Source: GWE2-42-39 sp034003625
GTDB taxonomy: Bacteria > Bacteroidota > Bacteroidia > Bacteroidales > Prolixibacteraceae
Length of the DNA stretch: 64,000 nucleotides
Direction: 5' to 3'
Assembly (NCBI GenBank): GCA_034003625.1
Contig: JAVEYG010000014.1
Span: 1 to 64,000 of the forward strand
The notes beneath the pieces were generated by a model, which worked only from the letters and a program-made list of their open reading frames with translations, did not search any database and had not been told where the DNA came from. Each line of letters starts with the position of its first letter. Position 1 is the stretch's first letter. Positions 16,173 through 25,128 of this stretch are shown in pieces. The translations under genes and the position numbers were made by a program.

Positions 16173-17339
16173 ATGCAAATCGTTAAAGTCACTGACAATC
16201 AAACCCGGAAATTGTTTCACCAGGTTCCCCATCTGATTTATAAGGGTGATAAAAACTGGGCTGCTCCTCTCGAAGGAATGGTCGAAAACACCTTCACACC
16301 GGAGAAGAACCCTTCGTTTAAAGATGGCGTGGCCGAACGTTGGGTTTTGCTGGACGAAAAAAACAACCCGGTTGGGCGCATTGCAGCTTTCATCCAGTAC
16401 AGGAAATCGAAAACCTACGAACAGCCCACCGGTGGCTGCGGCTATTTCGAGTGTACCGACAACTACGAAGCCGCAAAAATGCTTTTCGACACGGCCAAAG
16501 AATGGCTTGCCGGGCAGGGTATGGAAGCCATGGACGGCCCGGTGAACTTTGGCGAAAATTACATGAACTGGGGGCTGCTGGTCGACGGGTTCATGCCCCA
16601 AGGCTACGGGATGCCCTACAATCCGCCGTATTACGAAGCACTTTTCCGCAAATACGGTTTTGAAGTTTACTTTGAGCAATACAGCTATCACCTTGATTAC
16701 ACCGTGCCTTTTCCCGAACGCTTCTGGAAGATTGCCGGATGGGTGGCTCAAAAGCCGGGATATTCGTTTAAACATTTCGATTACAGCCAGACTGAAAAAT
16801 TCATTCGGGATTTTTGTGCTGTTTACGACGGGGCCTGGCGTTTCCACGAACATTTTAAGCCGCTTGACCCGCAAGACCTGCGCGATTTTCTGGTTAACTC
16901 GAAAGCCGTGCTCGACCCCGAAATGATTTGGTTTGCTTACCACGAGGACGAACCAATTGCCATGTTCGTAATGATTCCCGACATCAACCAGATACTGCAA
17001 AAGCTGAACGGGAAACTTAATTTTTTCAACCTTCTGAAATTTTTCTGGTACAAAAAAACCAAATTAATCAACCGCACCCGTATCCTGATTATGGGCGTAG
17101 TGCCAAAATACCAGAAATCGGGTATCGAATCGGCCATTTTCTGGCACCAGGACAAACTGATGAAGAAAAAGCCTCAGTATACTGAAGTTGAACTCTCGTG
17201 GGCTGGCGACTTCAACCCTAAAATTATTGCCCTGTACAAGTCGGTGGGTGGCAAACAAATGAAAACCCATTACACCATGCGTTATCTTTTCGACCGGAAC
17301 AAGCCGTTCCACCGGGCGCCAATTATCAACCATGAATAA
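16173..17339 (+). CDS. GNAT-like acyltransferase, tandem copy 2
   Basis: 388-residue paralogue of the gene before it; the two align end to end without large gaps. Shared elements include NPVGRIAAF, MDGPVNFGENYMNWG, MPYNPPYYEALF and MGVVPKYQKSGIESAIFWH, the last being the presumed acyl-CoA-binding motif. The N-terminal residues MQIVKVTDNQ match MEIIQVTDKK of copy 1, fixing both starts. Identical length suggests an old tandem duplication with both copies kept under selection. Substrate unknown; an amino-acid or peptidoglycan-type acyl transfer is only a guess from the fold. Confidence 0.75.
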   Translation: MQIVKVTDNQTRKLFHQVPHLIYKGDKNWAAPLEGMVENTFTPEKNPSFKDGVAERWVLLDEKNNPVGRIAAFIQYRKSKTYEQPTGGCGYFECTDNYEAAKMLFDTAKEWLAGQGMEAMDGPVNFGENYMNWGLLVDGFMPQGYGMPYNPPYYEALFRKYGFEVYFEQYSYHLDYTVPFPERFWKIAGWVAQKPGYSFKHFDYSQTEKFIRDFCAVYDGAWRFHEHFKPLDPQDLRDFLVNSKAVLDPEMIWFAYHEDEPIAMFVMIPDINQILQKLNGKLNFFNLLKFFWYKKTKLINRTRILIMGVVPKYQKSGIESAIFWHQDKLMKKKPQYTEVELSWAGDFNPKIIALYKSVGGKQMKTHYTMRYLFDRNKPFHRAPIINHE

Positions 17340-17376
17340 ATGAGGTGAAAAAAACAGAAAAATATTTTTTTGATGG

Positions 17377-17407
17377 TTTGTATATTAAAAGAGTATATAT
17401 ATCTTTG
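17377..17407 (+). promoter_or_regulatory. Consensus Bacteroidota promoter of rpmE
   Basis: TTTG at 17377-17380, a 19-bp spacer, and TATCTTTG at 17400-17407. This is a full match to the sigma-ABfr consensus in both elements and spacing, the best in the window. It serves the L31 gene starting at 17444. Confidence 0.75.
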
Positions 17408-17429
17408 CAAGCCGATTTTTAACAATGAT

Positions 17430-17435
17430 AAGGAG
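17430..17435 (+). promoter_or_regulatory. Shine-Dalgarno sequence of rpmE
   Basis: AAGGAG with an 8-nt spacer to the ATG. Bacteroidota genes, including most in this window, usually lack such a motif and ribosomal protein genes in particular often do. Confidence 0.6.
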
Positions 17436-17443
17436 ATAATACA

Positions 17444-17707
17444 ATGAAAAAAGGAATACATCCGGATAGCTATCGCATGGTTGCGTTTAAAGATATGTCG
17501 AACGAACACATTTTTCTTACCAAATCAACGGTAAACACACGTGAAACCATTGAGGTTGATGGCGTTCAATATCCGTTGGTGAAATTGGAGATTTCAAGCA
17601 CATCCCATCCTTTTTATACCGGTAAAATGAAACTGGTTGACACCGCAGGACGTGTTGACAAGTTCATGAACAGGTATGCAAAGCACATGGATGCCAGAAA
17701 AAAATAA
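17444..17707 (+). CDS. rpmE2: 50S ribosomal protein L31, type B
   Basis: 87-residue ribosomal protein of the large subunit. The N-terminus MKKGIHPDSYRMVAFKD and the insert STVNTRETIEVDGVQYP mark the longer type B (zinc-independent) form; none of the four zinc-binding cysteines of type A L31 is present. The gene has a consensus promoter, and a Shine-Dalgarno-like AAGGAG at 17430-17435, eight bases before the ATG, which is unusual in this phylum. It is followed at once by a hairpin terminator, so it is a single-gene unit. Confidence 0.96.
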   Translation: MKKGIHPDSYRMVAFKDMSNEHIFLTKSTVNTRETIEVDGVQYPLVKLEISSTSHPFYTGKMKLVDTAGRVDKFMNRYAKHMDARKK

Positions 17708-17725
17708 TTCCCGACACGCTATACA

Positions 17726-17757
17726 AAAAGCTCCGCAATGACGGGGCTTTTTTTTTT
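17726..17757 (+). terminator. Rho-independent terminator of rpmE
   Basis: AAAAGCTCCG and CGGGGCTTTT (one G-T pair) form a 10-bp stem around a 6-nt loop, followed by ten T in total. Typical intrinsic terminator 18 bp after the rpmE stop. Confidence 0.85.
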
Positions 17758-17758
17758 C

Positions 17759-17766
17759 TACTTTTG
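17759..17766 (+). promoter_or_regulatory. Predicted lon -7 element
   Basis: TACTTTTG followed by C matches TAnnTTTG exactly and lies directly behind the rpmE terminator. The -33 region would fall inside the terminator T run and has no TTTG. Predicted leader about 95 nt. Confidence 0.45.
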
Positions 17767-17866
17767 CAAAAGAAACACATTTGTGGCATGGCTGTTGACC
17801 TATATGCAGACCTGTACGAAAGAAAACTGCTTTCAGACAGGATGTCATCATTATACAAATTGAAGA

Positions 17867-20323
17867 ATGAGCGAGAACAAAAATCAAAATATTCAGAAAA
17901 TATATCTTTCAGGCCTAATGGACGATGATTCAGAGTTTATTCCGATCATTGCCGATGGCGACGATTCGGATTTGGGCGATTTTGTAATGCCTGACAAGCT
18001 GCCAATTTTACCACTTCGCAACACGGTATTGTTTCCGGGAGTGGTACTCCCGATCACCGTAGGAAGAAAAAAATCACTACAGTTGGTGCAGGAAGCGTAT
18101 CGCGGCAACCGCTTACTGGGCGCTATTGCCCAAAAAGACGGATCGGTGGACGACCCGGCACCGGAAGAAATCCATAAAACTGGGACCGTTGCGCAAATCC
18201 TGAAAATATTAGAGATGCCCGATGGCACCACTTCAGTGATTATTCAGGGAAAAAGGAGGTTTGAAATTCGCAACGTGCTGGAAGAATTTCCGTACATGCT
18301 GGCAACCGTGAACATTCTGGAAGATATAAAACCGATGGAAGAAAACACCGAGTTTTCAGCCATTGTCGGTTCGCTGAAAGACCTTTCGATAAAAATTGCG
18401 CAGTTCTCGGCCAATGTGCCGCCCGAAGCTACGTTTGCAGTGAAAAACATCGAAAACTCAACTTTTCTTATCAATTTCATCTGCTCCAATGCCGATATAA
18501 AAGTGGAAGAAAAGCAGGAACTGCTCGAAATATCGAATATCCGCGACCGTGGCATCCAAGCCATTTCATATTTGGTAAAAGAAGTGCAGATGGCCGAACT
18601 GAAGCGCGACATCCAGCGAAAAGTAAAATTAGAACTCGACCAGCAACAACGCGAATACCTGCTGAACCAGCAAATAAAAACCATTCAGGACGAACTGGGG
18701 GGCAACCCGGTTGAACAGGAAATTGCCGACCTGAAGGAAAAAGCCAAAGAGAAAAAATGGTCGGAAGAAACGGCCAAATATTTTGAAAAAGAAGTGAACA
18801 AGCTGCACCGGCTCAATCCGGCTGCCGGCGAATATTCGGTTCAATTTTCGTACTGTCAGACCCTGCTTGAGCTTCCGTGGAACGAATATACCGATGATAA
18901 TTTCGACCTGAAAAATGCCGAAAAAGTTCTGGACGAAGACCATTACGGACTGGAAAAAGTGAAAGAACGGATACTGGAGCACCTGGCCGTACTGAAGCTG
19001 AAAAACGACATGAAAGCGCCGATCCTTTGTTTGTACGGGCCTCCCGGAGTGGGAAAAACTTCTCTGGGACGGTCAGTGGCACGGGCGCTTGGGCGGAAAT
19101 ACATCCGTATGAGCTTAGGCGGGCTGCGCGATGAAGCCGAAATACGGGGGCACCGGAAAACATACATTGGCGCCATGCCGGGGCGCATCATCCAGAACAT
19201 AAAAAAGGCAAAATCGTCGAACCCTGTTTTTATCCTCGACGAAATTGATAAAGTCTCGTCCGATTTTCATGGCGACCCGGCTTCGGCTTTGCTCGAAGTG
19301 CTCGACCCCGAACAAAATTTCGAGTTTCACGACAATTACGTGGAACTGGAATTCGACCTGTCGAAAGTAATGTTTATTGCCACTGCCAATACGCTGAACA
19401 CCATTGCCCCGCCGTTGCGCGACCGATTGGAACTGATTGACGTGAGCGGTTATATTGTGGAAGAAAAAACAGAAATCGCCAAACGTCACCTGATCCCCAA
19501 GCAATTGGAGAACCACGGCGTATCGGCTGACGACCTAAAATTTCAGAAAGAAGTGATTGAACACATCATTCAGGGGTACACCCGGGAGTCGGGCGTGCGC
19601 GAACTCAATAAGAAGATCGCGAAGATCGTCCGCCGTGTGGCCCGAAAAATTGCGTTTGGCGAAGAGTACAACAAAATACTCTCGAAAACCGACATCCGCG
19701 AATTGCTCGGTGTGGTTCAGTACGATAAGGAAACCTACCAGGGCAACGAGTTTGCCGGCGTGGTTACCGGTTTGGCCTGGACTGCCGTTGGCGGTGAAAT
19801 ACTGTTTGTTGAAACCAGCATAAGTAAAGGAAAAGGCGGGTTGACGCTTACCGGGAACCTGGGGGATGTGATGAAAGAATCGGCCATCCTGGCGCTCGAA
19901 TACCTAAAGTCACATGCCGAAGGGCTGGATATCCCGGCTGATTTTTTTGAGAAATACAATTTTCATATCCATGTTCCGGAGGGGGCTATCCCGAAAGACG
20001 GGCCTTCAGCCGGGATCACGATGGTAACTTCGCTTGCATCGGCTATCACCCAGCGCAAAGTGAAGAAAAATATTGCCATGACCGGAGAAATTACCCTGCG
20101 CGGCAAAGTGCTTCCGGTAGGCGGGATCAAAGAAAAAATACTGGCTGCAAAACGGGCAGGGATCAAAGAAGTAATCCTTTCAGAACAAAACAAAAAAGAC
20201 CTCGAAGAAATAAAGGATATTTACATTGAAGGGCTGAAATTCCATTTTGTGAAAACCATTTCCGAAGTCCTTGACCTGGCGTTGTTGAAATCGAAAGTAG
20301 AAAATGCCGTGAAATATGAGTAG
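17867..20323 (+). CDS. lon: ATP-dependent protease La (Lon)
   Basis: Cytoplasmic AAA+ serine protease that degrades damaged and regulatory proteins. The 818 residues show the LonA layout: N-terminal substrate-binding domain (about 40-250, beginning LPILPLRNTVLFPGVV), coiled-coil linker, AAA+ module with Walker A GPPGVGKT (391-398) and Walker B FILDEIDK, and the C-terminal protease domain with the Ser714 (PKDGPSAG) and Lys757 (GGIKEK) dyad. Length is normal. The stop is only 5 bp from the convergent stop of a LytTR regulator, with no terminator between. Confidence 0.98.
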   Translation: MSENKNQNIQKIYLSGLMDDDSEFIPIIADGDDSDLGDFVMPDKLPILPLRNTVLFPGVVLPITVGRKKSLQLVQEAYRGNRLLGAIAQKDGSVDDPAPEEIHKTGTVAQILKILEMPDGTTSVIIQGKRRFEIRNVLEEFPYMLATVNILEDIKPMEENTEFSAIVGSLKDLSIKIAQFSANVPPEATFAVKNIENSTFLINFICSNADIKVEEKQELLEISNIRDRGIQAISYLVKEVQMAELKRDIQRKVKLELDQQQREYLLNQQIKTIQDELGGNPVEQEIADLKEKAKEKKWSEETAKYFEKEVNKLHRLNPAAGEYSVQFSYCQTLLELPWNEYTDDNFDLKNAEKVLDEDHYGLEKVKERILEHLAVLKLKNDMKAPILCLYGPPGVGKTSLGRSVARALGRKYIRMSLGGLRDEAEIRGHRKTYIGAMPGRIIQNIKKAKSSNPVFILDEIDKVSSDFHGDPASALLEVLDPEQNFEFHDNYVELEFDLSKVMFIATANTLNTIAPPLRDRLELIDVSGYIVEEKTEIAKRHLIPKQLENHGVSADDLKFQKEVIEHIIQGYTRESGVRELNKKIAKIVRRVARKIAFGEEYNKILSKTDIRELLGVVQYDKETYQGNEFAGVVTGLAWTAVGGEILFVETSISKGKGGLTLTGNLGDVMKESAILALEYLKSHAEGLDIPADFFEKYNFHIHVPEGAIPKDGPSAGITMVTSLASAITQRKVKKNIAMTGEITLRGKVLPVGGIKEKILAAKRAGIKEVILSEQNKKDLEEIKDIYIEGLKFHFVKTISEVLDLALLKSKVENAVKYE

Positions 20324-20328
20324 CAATC

Positions 20329-21093
20329 CTAAGTTATAGGGAAACATCTCATTTTTTCGAGAAATCTGATGTTTTTACGCGACAGGGTTTCTTCGTAATT
20401 GACCTCTCTTATGCTGATGGTACAGGTCCTATTCGTACGATCAACTTTGCGAAGAAATTTAAGGTTCAAGCCGACTGATTTGCTGACCCGGTAGATATTT
20501 GGATTTTGAAATTCCTCAACAATTTGCAACAAGCTCTTTTTAACAGTCTCTACTGTCCCGTCAGCCAGAAATAGCTCACAACTATTCCCTTTCTTCACCC
20601 GGATCAAAGCAACGTCGTCAGGATGTAAAATAACAACTCCTGTGGGAGTCGGAAATTTTACTTTTCCGCATGTTCTTTGTGATTGGACCAGGATTTCAAT
20701 TTTGCGTTCGCTCTCCTCCTTGCTTACTTTCTCGCGATATTTACTGATCACCGGCAGCAAATCATTTGGGCCAAAAGGCTTTACCAGATAATCCAGTGGT
20801 TTTGTTTCAATCACATCGTACGCATAATTATTGAATGCCGTGGTAAAAACAATCTGGGTACTGTAATTTTTTTCCTTTACGGCCCGGGCTATTTTGATCC
20901 CGTTTATGCCTGGCATGTCAATATCCAGAAAAACCAGATCGGGTAAAAGATTACGAATCATGTCCATGCCTTCTTTCCCGGAAGAAGCTTTTCCTTTTAT
21001 ATCGATTTCCGGCAATACTTTTAGATATGTTTCTAAAAGCATCAGCGCTTCCTGGTCGTCATCAATCAATATGGTTTTAATCCGTCCTTCCAA
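20329..21093 (-). CDS. LytTR-family response regulator (second of pair)
   Basis: 254 residues: receiver domain (about 5-125) with the acidic pair near residues 11-13 and phospho-acceptor Asp57 (LVFLDIDMPG), then a LytTR DNA-binding domain (about 150-250; DVALIRVKKGNSCELFLADG, IYRVSKSVGLNLKFLRKV). It lies 10 bp after a closely related regulator gene and is presumably co-transcribed with it. No histidine kinase gene is near. LytTR regulators in Bacteroidota usually pair with LytS/YehU-type membrane kinases encoded next door, so the partner must be elsewhere. Confidence 0.9.
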   Translation of the reverse strand: MEGRIKTILIDDDQEALMLLETYLKVLPEIDIKGKASSGKEGMDMIRNLLPDLVFLDIDMPGINGIKIARAVKEKNYSTQIVFTTAFNNYAYDVIETKPLDYLVKPFGPNDLLPVISKYREKVSKEESERKIEILVQSQRTCGKVKFPTPTGVVILHPDDVALIRVKKGNSCELFLADGTVETVKKSLLQIVEEFQNPNIYRVSKSVGLNLKFLRKVDRTNRTCTISIREVNYEETLSRKNIRFLEKMRCFPIT

Positions 21094-21103
21094 TATTCCT
21101 TCT

Positions 21104-21853
21104 TTAAAAATCCATGTTACACAAATCCTTCAGTTGCAGTTTTGCCCCTTGTATGATAAATTCTTTCCCCTCGACCATCAAACAACAGGTATCATTACTG
21201 CGGTTGACCGACCGGAGCCAATTTACATTGATGAGGGTAGAACGGCTGATCCGCACAAAATTGAATTTCAGCAATACTTCTTCTACTTTTGTAAGATAGG
21301 TACTGACCAGTTCTTTTTTCCCGTTTGAAAAATAAACACTGGTGTACGCCCCATCGGCCTGGCAGTATACAATATCTTTCGGTTCAACAATTACATAGCT
21401 GCTGCGCGAATTGAATTTTATTTTTACTTCATCGCCCTGCCCTTTTATGACATGTTGCAGTTTTTTCCCGGGATTGGTTATTATTTTCAGGCGAAACCGG
21501 TCGATAACATTAAAAAGTTCCGCTTTATTGATGGGCTTCAGGATATAATCGAACACATCAAATTTTATGGCATCCACTGCGAAATTCCGGGAAGAAGAAA
21601 CAATTACAAAATGAGTCCGGATGGATTGCCGGTTCAGTAAACCTAAAAAATCGATCCCCGACTTGCCGGGTAACTGAATATCGAGAAAGACAATATCAGG
21701 TAATGTCTCCATTAGTTTAAAAAGGGCGTCCTCTGCCGAACAGGCTTCAACTATTTCAGAAAAACCTCCGTGTTGCTTTAAATACAGACAAAGTAAATCC
21801 CTCGACTCTTTATCGTCTTCCACAATTAAAGCGTTAACTTTCATGGTTTTCAT
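21104..21853 (-). CDS. LytTR-family response regulator (first of pair)
   Basis: About 246-249 residues. Receiver domain with phospho-acceptor Asp in IVFLDIQLPGKSG (Asp55 counting from MKVNALIVEDD) and a LytTR output domain (KDIVYCQADGAYTSVYFSNG, FVRISRSTLINVNWLRSV). The start is uncertain: MKTMKV at 21853, MKV at 21844, and a longer frame from 21901; the receiver fold begins at MKVNALIVEDD, favouring one of the shorter two. Paralogue of the next gene; both carry complete receiver and output domains. Targets unknown. Confidence 0.88.
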   Translation of the reverse strand: MKTMKVNALIVEDDKESRDLLCLYLKQHGGFSEIVEACSAEDALFKLMETLPDIVFLDIQLPGKSGIDFLGLLNRQSIRTHFVIVSSSRNFAVDAIKFDVFDYILKPINKAELFNVIDRFRLKIITNPGKKLQHVIKGQGDEVKIKFNSRSSYVIVEPKDIVYCQADGAYTSVYFSNGKKELVSTYLTKVEEVLLKFNFVRISRSTLINVNWLRSVNRSNDTCCLMVEGKEFIIQGAKLQLKDLCNMDF

Positions 21854-21995
21854 GATCTGTAAATAACGTACAATCCGTTTAATTTCCCATAAAGATAACA
21901 AGTTTTTAAAATGCTTCTGAAAACTTATGTCAAAAATAAACCGGTATTTTGTGGTCTTACTGGGTATATATAATCTATTTCTGGATACTTTATCT

Positions 21996-22003
21996 TACTT
22001 TTG
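21996..22003 (+). promoter_or_regulatory. Predicted promoter element of the PerM-type gene
   Basis: TACTTTTG followed by C, an exact TAnnTTTG match, 22 bp before the ATG at 22026. It lies inside the longer open frame that begins at 21927, so it supports the shorter start. Confidence 0.5.
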
Positions 22004-22025
22004 CAGAACAAAGTATGTTATAACC

Positions 22026-23147
22026 ATGTTCCAACTTCAAGGCCGGGCCCGGAATATATTTTTTATTATTGGCGGACTGTTTGTCCTTTTCCTGATTTGG
22101 TACTTTAGTTCCATTGTAACCTATATTCTAATATCAGCCGTGCTTTCACTGATGGGAAGACCGGTTGTCCGGTTTCTTCAGAAGATCAGAATCGGGAAGA
22201 TCAGGTTCTCAAGATCTTTCAGCTCATTTCTGACACTGATCCTTATATGGGTCATTTTTGTGGGATTTTTTCGGTTCATGATCCCTCTGCTAATCAGTGA
22301 ATTTGAAGAATTATCAACCATCGACCTTGAAGCAATGATCGAAGAAATAGAAGAACCGGTAAGGCAAATACTGAGTTTTGCAGGCAGCAGCAATGTGGAC
22401 ATGAACAATCATACTTTTCTGGAAATCATTAAGGAGCAAATCAGTTCAAAGGTCGATTTCTCGGAATTATCAGATGTTCTGGGATTTCTCGCAGGAATTC
22501 TGGGAGAATTGATGATCGCATGTTTCTCCATTTCCTTCATTACCTTCTTTTTCCTGAATGACGAAAATATGTTCAACGAAGGAATTCTGCTGATTGTCCC
22601 GACTGAATACGAAAAAAAGGTAGAAAAAATACTGCATTCCATTTATTATTTGTTGCGCCGGTATTTTATCGGCCTGATGCTTGAAGTTTTTATGGTAATG
22701 TTGCTGATTACCCTGGGACTGACGATTGTAGGGGTTGGGTTCAGCCATGCGGTAATCATCGGTTTTTTCTGCGGACTGTTGAATATCATTCCCTACCTTG
22801 GGCCGTGGATGGGAGCATTTGGAGGTCTTCTGATCGGAATTGCCATCAACCTGAATGCCGATTTCATGAACCATACCCTCCCCCTTCTCGGACTAATGGC
22901 GCTTGTTTTCATCATCGTACGGATTATCGACGACGTATTGTTCCAACCCCTGATTTATTCCAGCAGTGTAAAAGCCCACCCGATGGAAATTTTCCTGGTA
23001 ATACTGGTGGCCGGCAGCATGGCCGGGGTAATTGGCATGATCCTGGCAATACCTTCGTATACCATCCTTCGGGTCATCGCCAAAGAATTTTTCAATAATC
23101 TGAAAGTTGTCCGTAAAATCACAGAAAATCTGGAAGAGGTAAAATAG
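22026..23147 (+). CDS. AI-2E/PerM-family membrane transporter
   Basis: 373-residue polytopic membrane protein. The family (AI-2E transporter, PerM, YdiK) includes the autoinducer-2 exporter TqsA and sodium/proton antiporters, so the substrate is not predictable. About seven to eight hydrophobic helices are visible, with a soluble loop at about 100-170, and the family motif region GFFCGLLNIIPYLGPWMGAFGG in the C-terminal half. The ATG at 22026 (MFQLQGRARN) is chosen because a promoter element lies within the longer frame. Monocistronic and divergent from the LytTR pair. Confidence 0.87.
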   Translation: MFQLQGRARNIFFIIGGLFVLFLIWYFSSIVTYILISAVLSLMGRPVVRFLQKIRIGKIRFSRSFSSFLTLILIWVIFVGFFRFMIPLLISEFEELSTIDLEAMIEEIEEPVRQILSFAGSSNVDMNNHTFLEIIKEQISSKVDFSELSDVLGFLAGILGELMIACFSISFITFFFLNDENMFNEGILLIVPTEYEKKVEKILHSIYYLLRRYFIGLMLEVFMVMLLITLGLTIVGVGFSHAVIIGFFCGLLNIIPYLGPWMGAFGGLLIGIAINLNADFMNHTLPLLGLMALVFIIVRIIDDVLFQPLIYSSSVKAHPMEIFLVILVAGSMAGVIGMILAIPSYTILRVIAKEFFNNLKVVRKITENLEEVK

Positions 23148-23393
23148 ATTTTTTCTAAACAATTTCCAAACAGCATAAATCATACTTATTGACCAAATTT
23201 CGCCCTCTTAAAAGACCATCTTCATATTCAGAAAATTAAATCATTTCGTAAAACACAAAAAACGCCAACCTTCCTAAATATCCTGTCTGCCTCAAATTTT
23301 TTATATTTATAAAGAAAACTATTGATGCACTGATTTGTTTTAGGTGTTAAACTTTTGAAAATGGTTTAAAAACGTTTTACTAAACCTGAAAGA

Positions 23394-24560
23394 ATGAAAA
23401 GAAAAATTCTTGCATGCCCTTTCCTTTTTCGTTTTTCATTTGCCTTCGTGACCGTTATTTCCGCTATGTATTTTACAGAAAGCCGACTGGCATTGGCCTC
23501 CGCAGAGGTTCCTCAGGCCGGCCTGGTGAACGGCCATTCGAAAGAAGATATAAAACGTGGGCAGCGCTTTTTTATGGGTTTGCTGCCTTTTGAACAGGAA
23601 GGCGGATCCTGTGTCTCCTGCCACCAGCTGAAACCGGCAGACACCCTGAACTGGAACCCTTCGGCAATGGCAGTGGCTGAAAAATATATTGGAAAAGATT
23701 TTATTGATTTTCAGGCAGCCGTGATGCATCCTTCGGGCAAAAAAATGGAAGCTTCACACCACGGTTTCGACATTCCCGAAGAAGACCTGAAACTGGTTAA
23801 AGTGTACCTCGACAACCTTGCCATGACAGGGCCTCCTGCGGAGAAACCCAGTATCAACCACATCCTTCTTTTCATTTTTCTCGGGCTTTTAATTACCTGG
23901 GCGCTCGCCGAACTGATTTTCTTCCGGAAGATTAAATACAAGATTGTCCCGACCGTGATTTTTGTTGCCGCCTTTGGCCTCCAGGTGAAAATGATCGTTG
24001 AAGAAGGCATTAAACTGGGACGGTCGCAAGGATATGCCCCCGACCAACCCATCAAATTTTCGCACAAAGTGCATGCGGGAGATAACGGGATTGACTGTTT
24101 ATATTGCCACCATACCGCCGAACAAAGCAAATCGGCAGGCATCCCGGCCATGAATCTTTGTATGAACTGCCATGTGGTGATCCGGGAAGGAACGAACTCC
24201 GGCAAATTTGAAATTGCCAGGATCGTCGATGCCGTTGAAAACAAAACGCCCATTGAGTGGGTGCGTCTACACAACCTCCCCGACCATGTGTTTTTTAGTC
24301 ATGCCGTACACGTAGGATCAGCCAAACTTGATTGCCAGCAATGTCATGGTCCGGTGGAACAAATGGATTTGATGAAACAACACAGCGACCTTTCGATGGG
24401 CTGGTGCGTAAACTGCCACCGCGAAACACAGGTCGACTTTGCCGACAACCCGTATTATGAAACGTATGCACAGATGCACGAAGATTTTAAATCGGGGAAA
24501 CGGCCCAAACCAACGGCAGAAGAAATGGGGGCCAACGATTGTATGAAGTGCCATTATTAA
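23394..24560 (+). CDS. actA: Alternative complex III subunit A, hexahaem cytochrome c
   Basis: 388 residues with six CxxCH haem c motifs (CVSCH, CLYCH, CMNCH, CQQCH, CVNCH, CMKCH). The N-terminus is hydrophobic (signal or anchor) and a membrane helix lies at about 160-180, between the first haem motif and the five-haem C-terminal part. In the structurally known alternative complex III this subunit carries electrons from the iron-sulfur subunit ActB towards the monohaem ActE and the terminal oxidase. First gene of a complete actABCDEF cluster, which replaces cytochrome bc1 as quinol:cytochrome c oxidoreductase. A separate VOC gene follows before actB. Confidence 0.93.
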   Translation: MKRKILACPFLFRFSFAFVTVISAMYFTESRLALASAEVPQAGLVNGHSKEDIKRGQRFFMGLLPFEQEGGSCVSCHQLKPADTLNWNPSAMAVAEKYIGKDFIDFQAAVMHPSGKKMEASHHGFDIPEEDLKLVKVYLDNLAMTGPPAEKPSINHILLFIFLGLLITWALAELIFFRKIKYKIVPTVIFVAAFGLQVKMIVEEGIKLGRSQGYAPDQPIKFSHKVHAGDNGIDCLYCHHTAEQSKSAGIPAMNLCMNCHVVIREGTNSGKFEIARIVDAVENKTPIEWVRLHNLPDHVFFSHAVHVGSAKLDCQQCHGPVEQMDLMKQHSDLSMGWCVNCHRETQVDFADNPYYETYAQMHEDFKSGKRPKPTAEEMGANDCMKCHY

Positions 24561-24612
24561 CATGTTCGGAAACCATTGGCTAAACTGGAACCAGAATAAA
24601 CAGATTGTGGAA

Positions 24613-25053
24613 ATGGAACAGAGAATCAGTGTATTAACAATCGGAGCAGATAATCTGCCTGCCATGAAAGAATTTTATGAACAGACTTTTGATTGGAAGC
24701 CAGTCGCTGAGAATAAAGACATTATTTTTTATAAACTCAATGGTTTTTTATTTAGCATCTGCAAAAGAAAGGAAATGGCTGAATTTATTGGAATAAATCC
24801 TGAAGGAAATGGATTTCGCTCTGTAACTTTTGGGTATAATGTGAACACCACAGAAGAGGTAAAAGAACTTTATATCAAGTTAAAAAGCAATGGAGTCAAA
24901 ATAATAAAAGAACCCACAGAACCACCATTTGGCGGCTTATTCTTTTACGTTGAAGATATCGAAGGGAACATTTTTGAAATAGCGTACAATCCATTTGTAA
25001 CATTGGATAAGGACAATAATATCGTTGATCACAAACCTATTAATCATCTGTAA
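24613..25053 (+). CDS. VOC (glyoxalase/bleomycin resistance-like) protein inserted in the act operon
   Basis: 146 residues from MEQRISVLTI; the 17-codon extension to 24562 is less likely. The fold is a vicinal oxygen chelate domain: N-terminal VLTIGADNLPAMKEFYEQTF and C-terminal GGLFFYVEDIEGNIFEIAYNP with the metal-ligand Glu region. Function may be glyoxalase-like, dioxygenase-like or drug binding. It sits between actA and actB, where it has no known role. Base composition differs sharply: I count 38 G+C in 120 bases at 24661-24780, against 30 in 60 at 24241-24300 in actA. This points to a late insertion. Confidence 0.88.
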   Translation: MEQRISVLTIGADNLPAMKEFYEQTFDWKPVAENKDIIFYKLNGFLFSICKRKEMAEFIGINPEGNGFRSVTFGYNVNTTEEVKELYIKLKSNGVKIIKEPTEPPFGGLFFYVEDIEGNIFEIAYNPFVTLDKDNNIVDHKPINHL

Positions 25054-25128
25054 AACGACAATTAATCAGATCAGCATACAGTAAGAAAAGACAGAATTCA
25101 AACAAATACGAAATAACAGACAACTTCG

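Noticed and set aside
16065..17000. 311-residue open frame antisense to the second GNAT-like gene
   Set aside because: A similar antisense frame (15559-16053) exists opposite copy 1, as expected from paralogy. It is a shadow of codon usage, not a gene.
17788..17928. 46-codon ORF in the lon leader overlapping the lon start
   Set aside because: It begins after the predicted lon promoter and could be a leader ORF, but it runs 62 bp into lon in another frame and has no recognisable features. Not enough to call.
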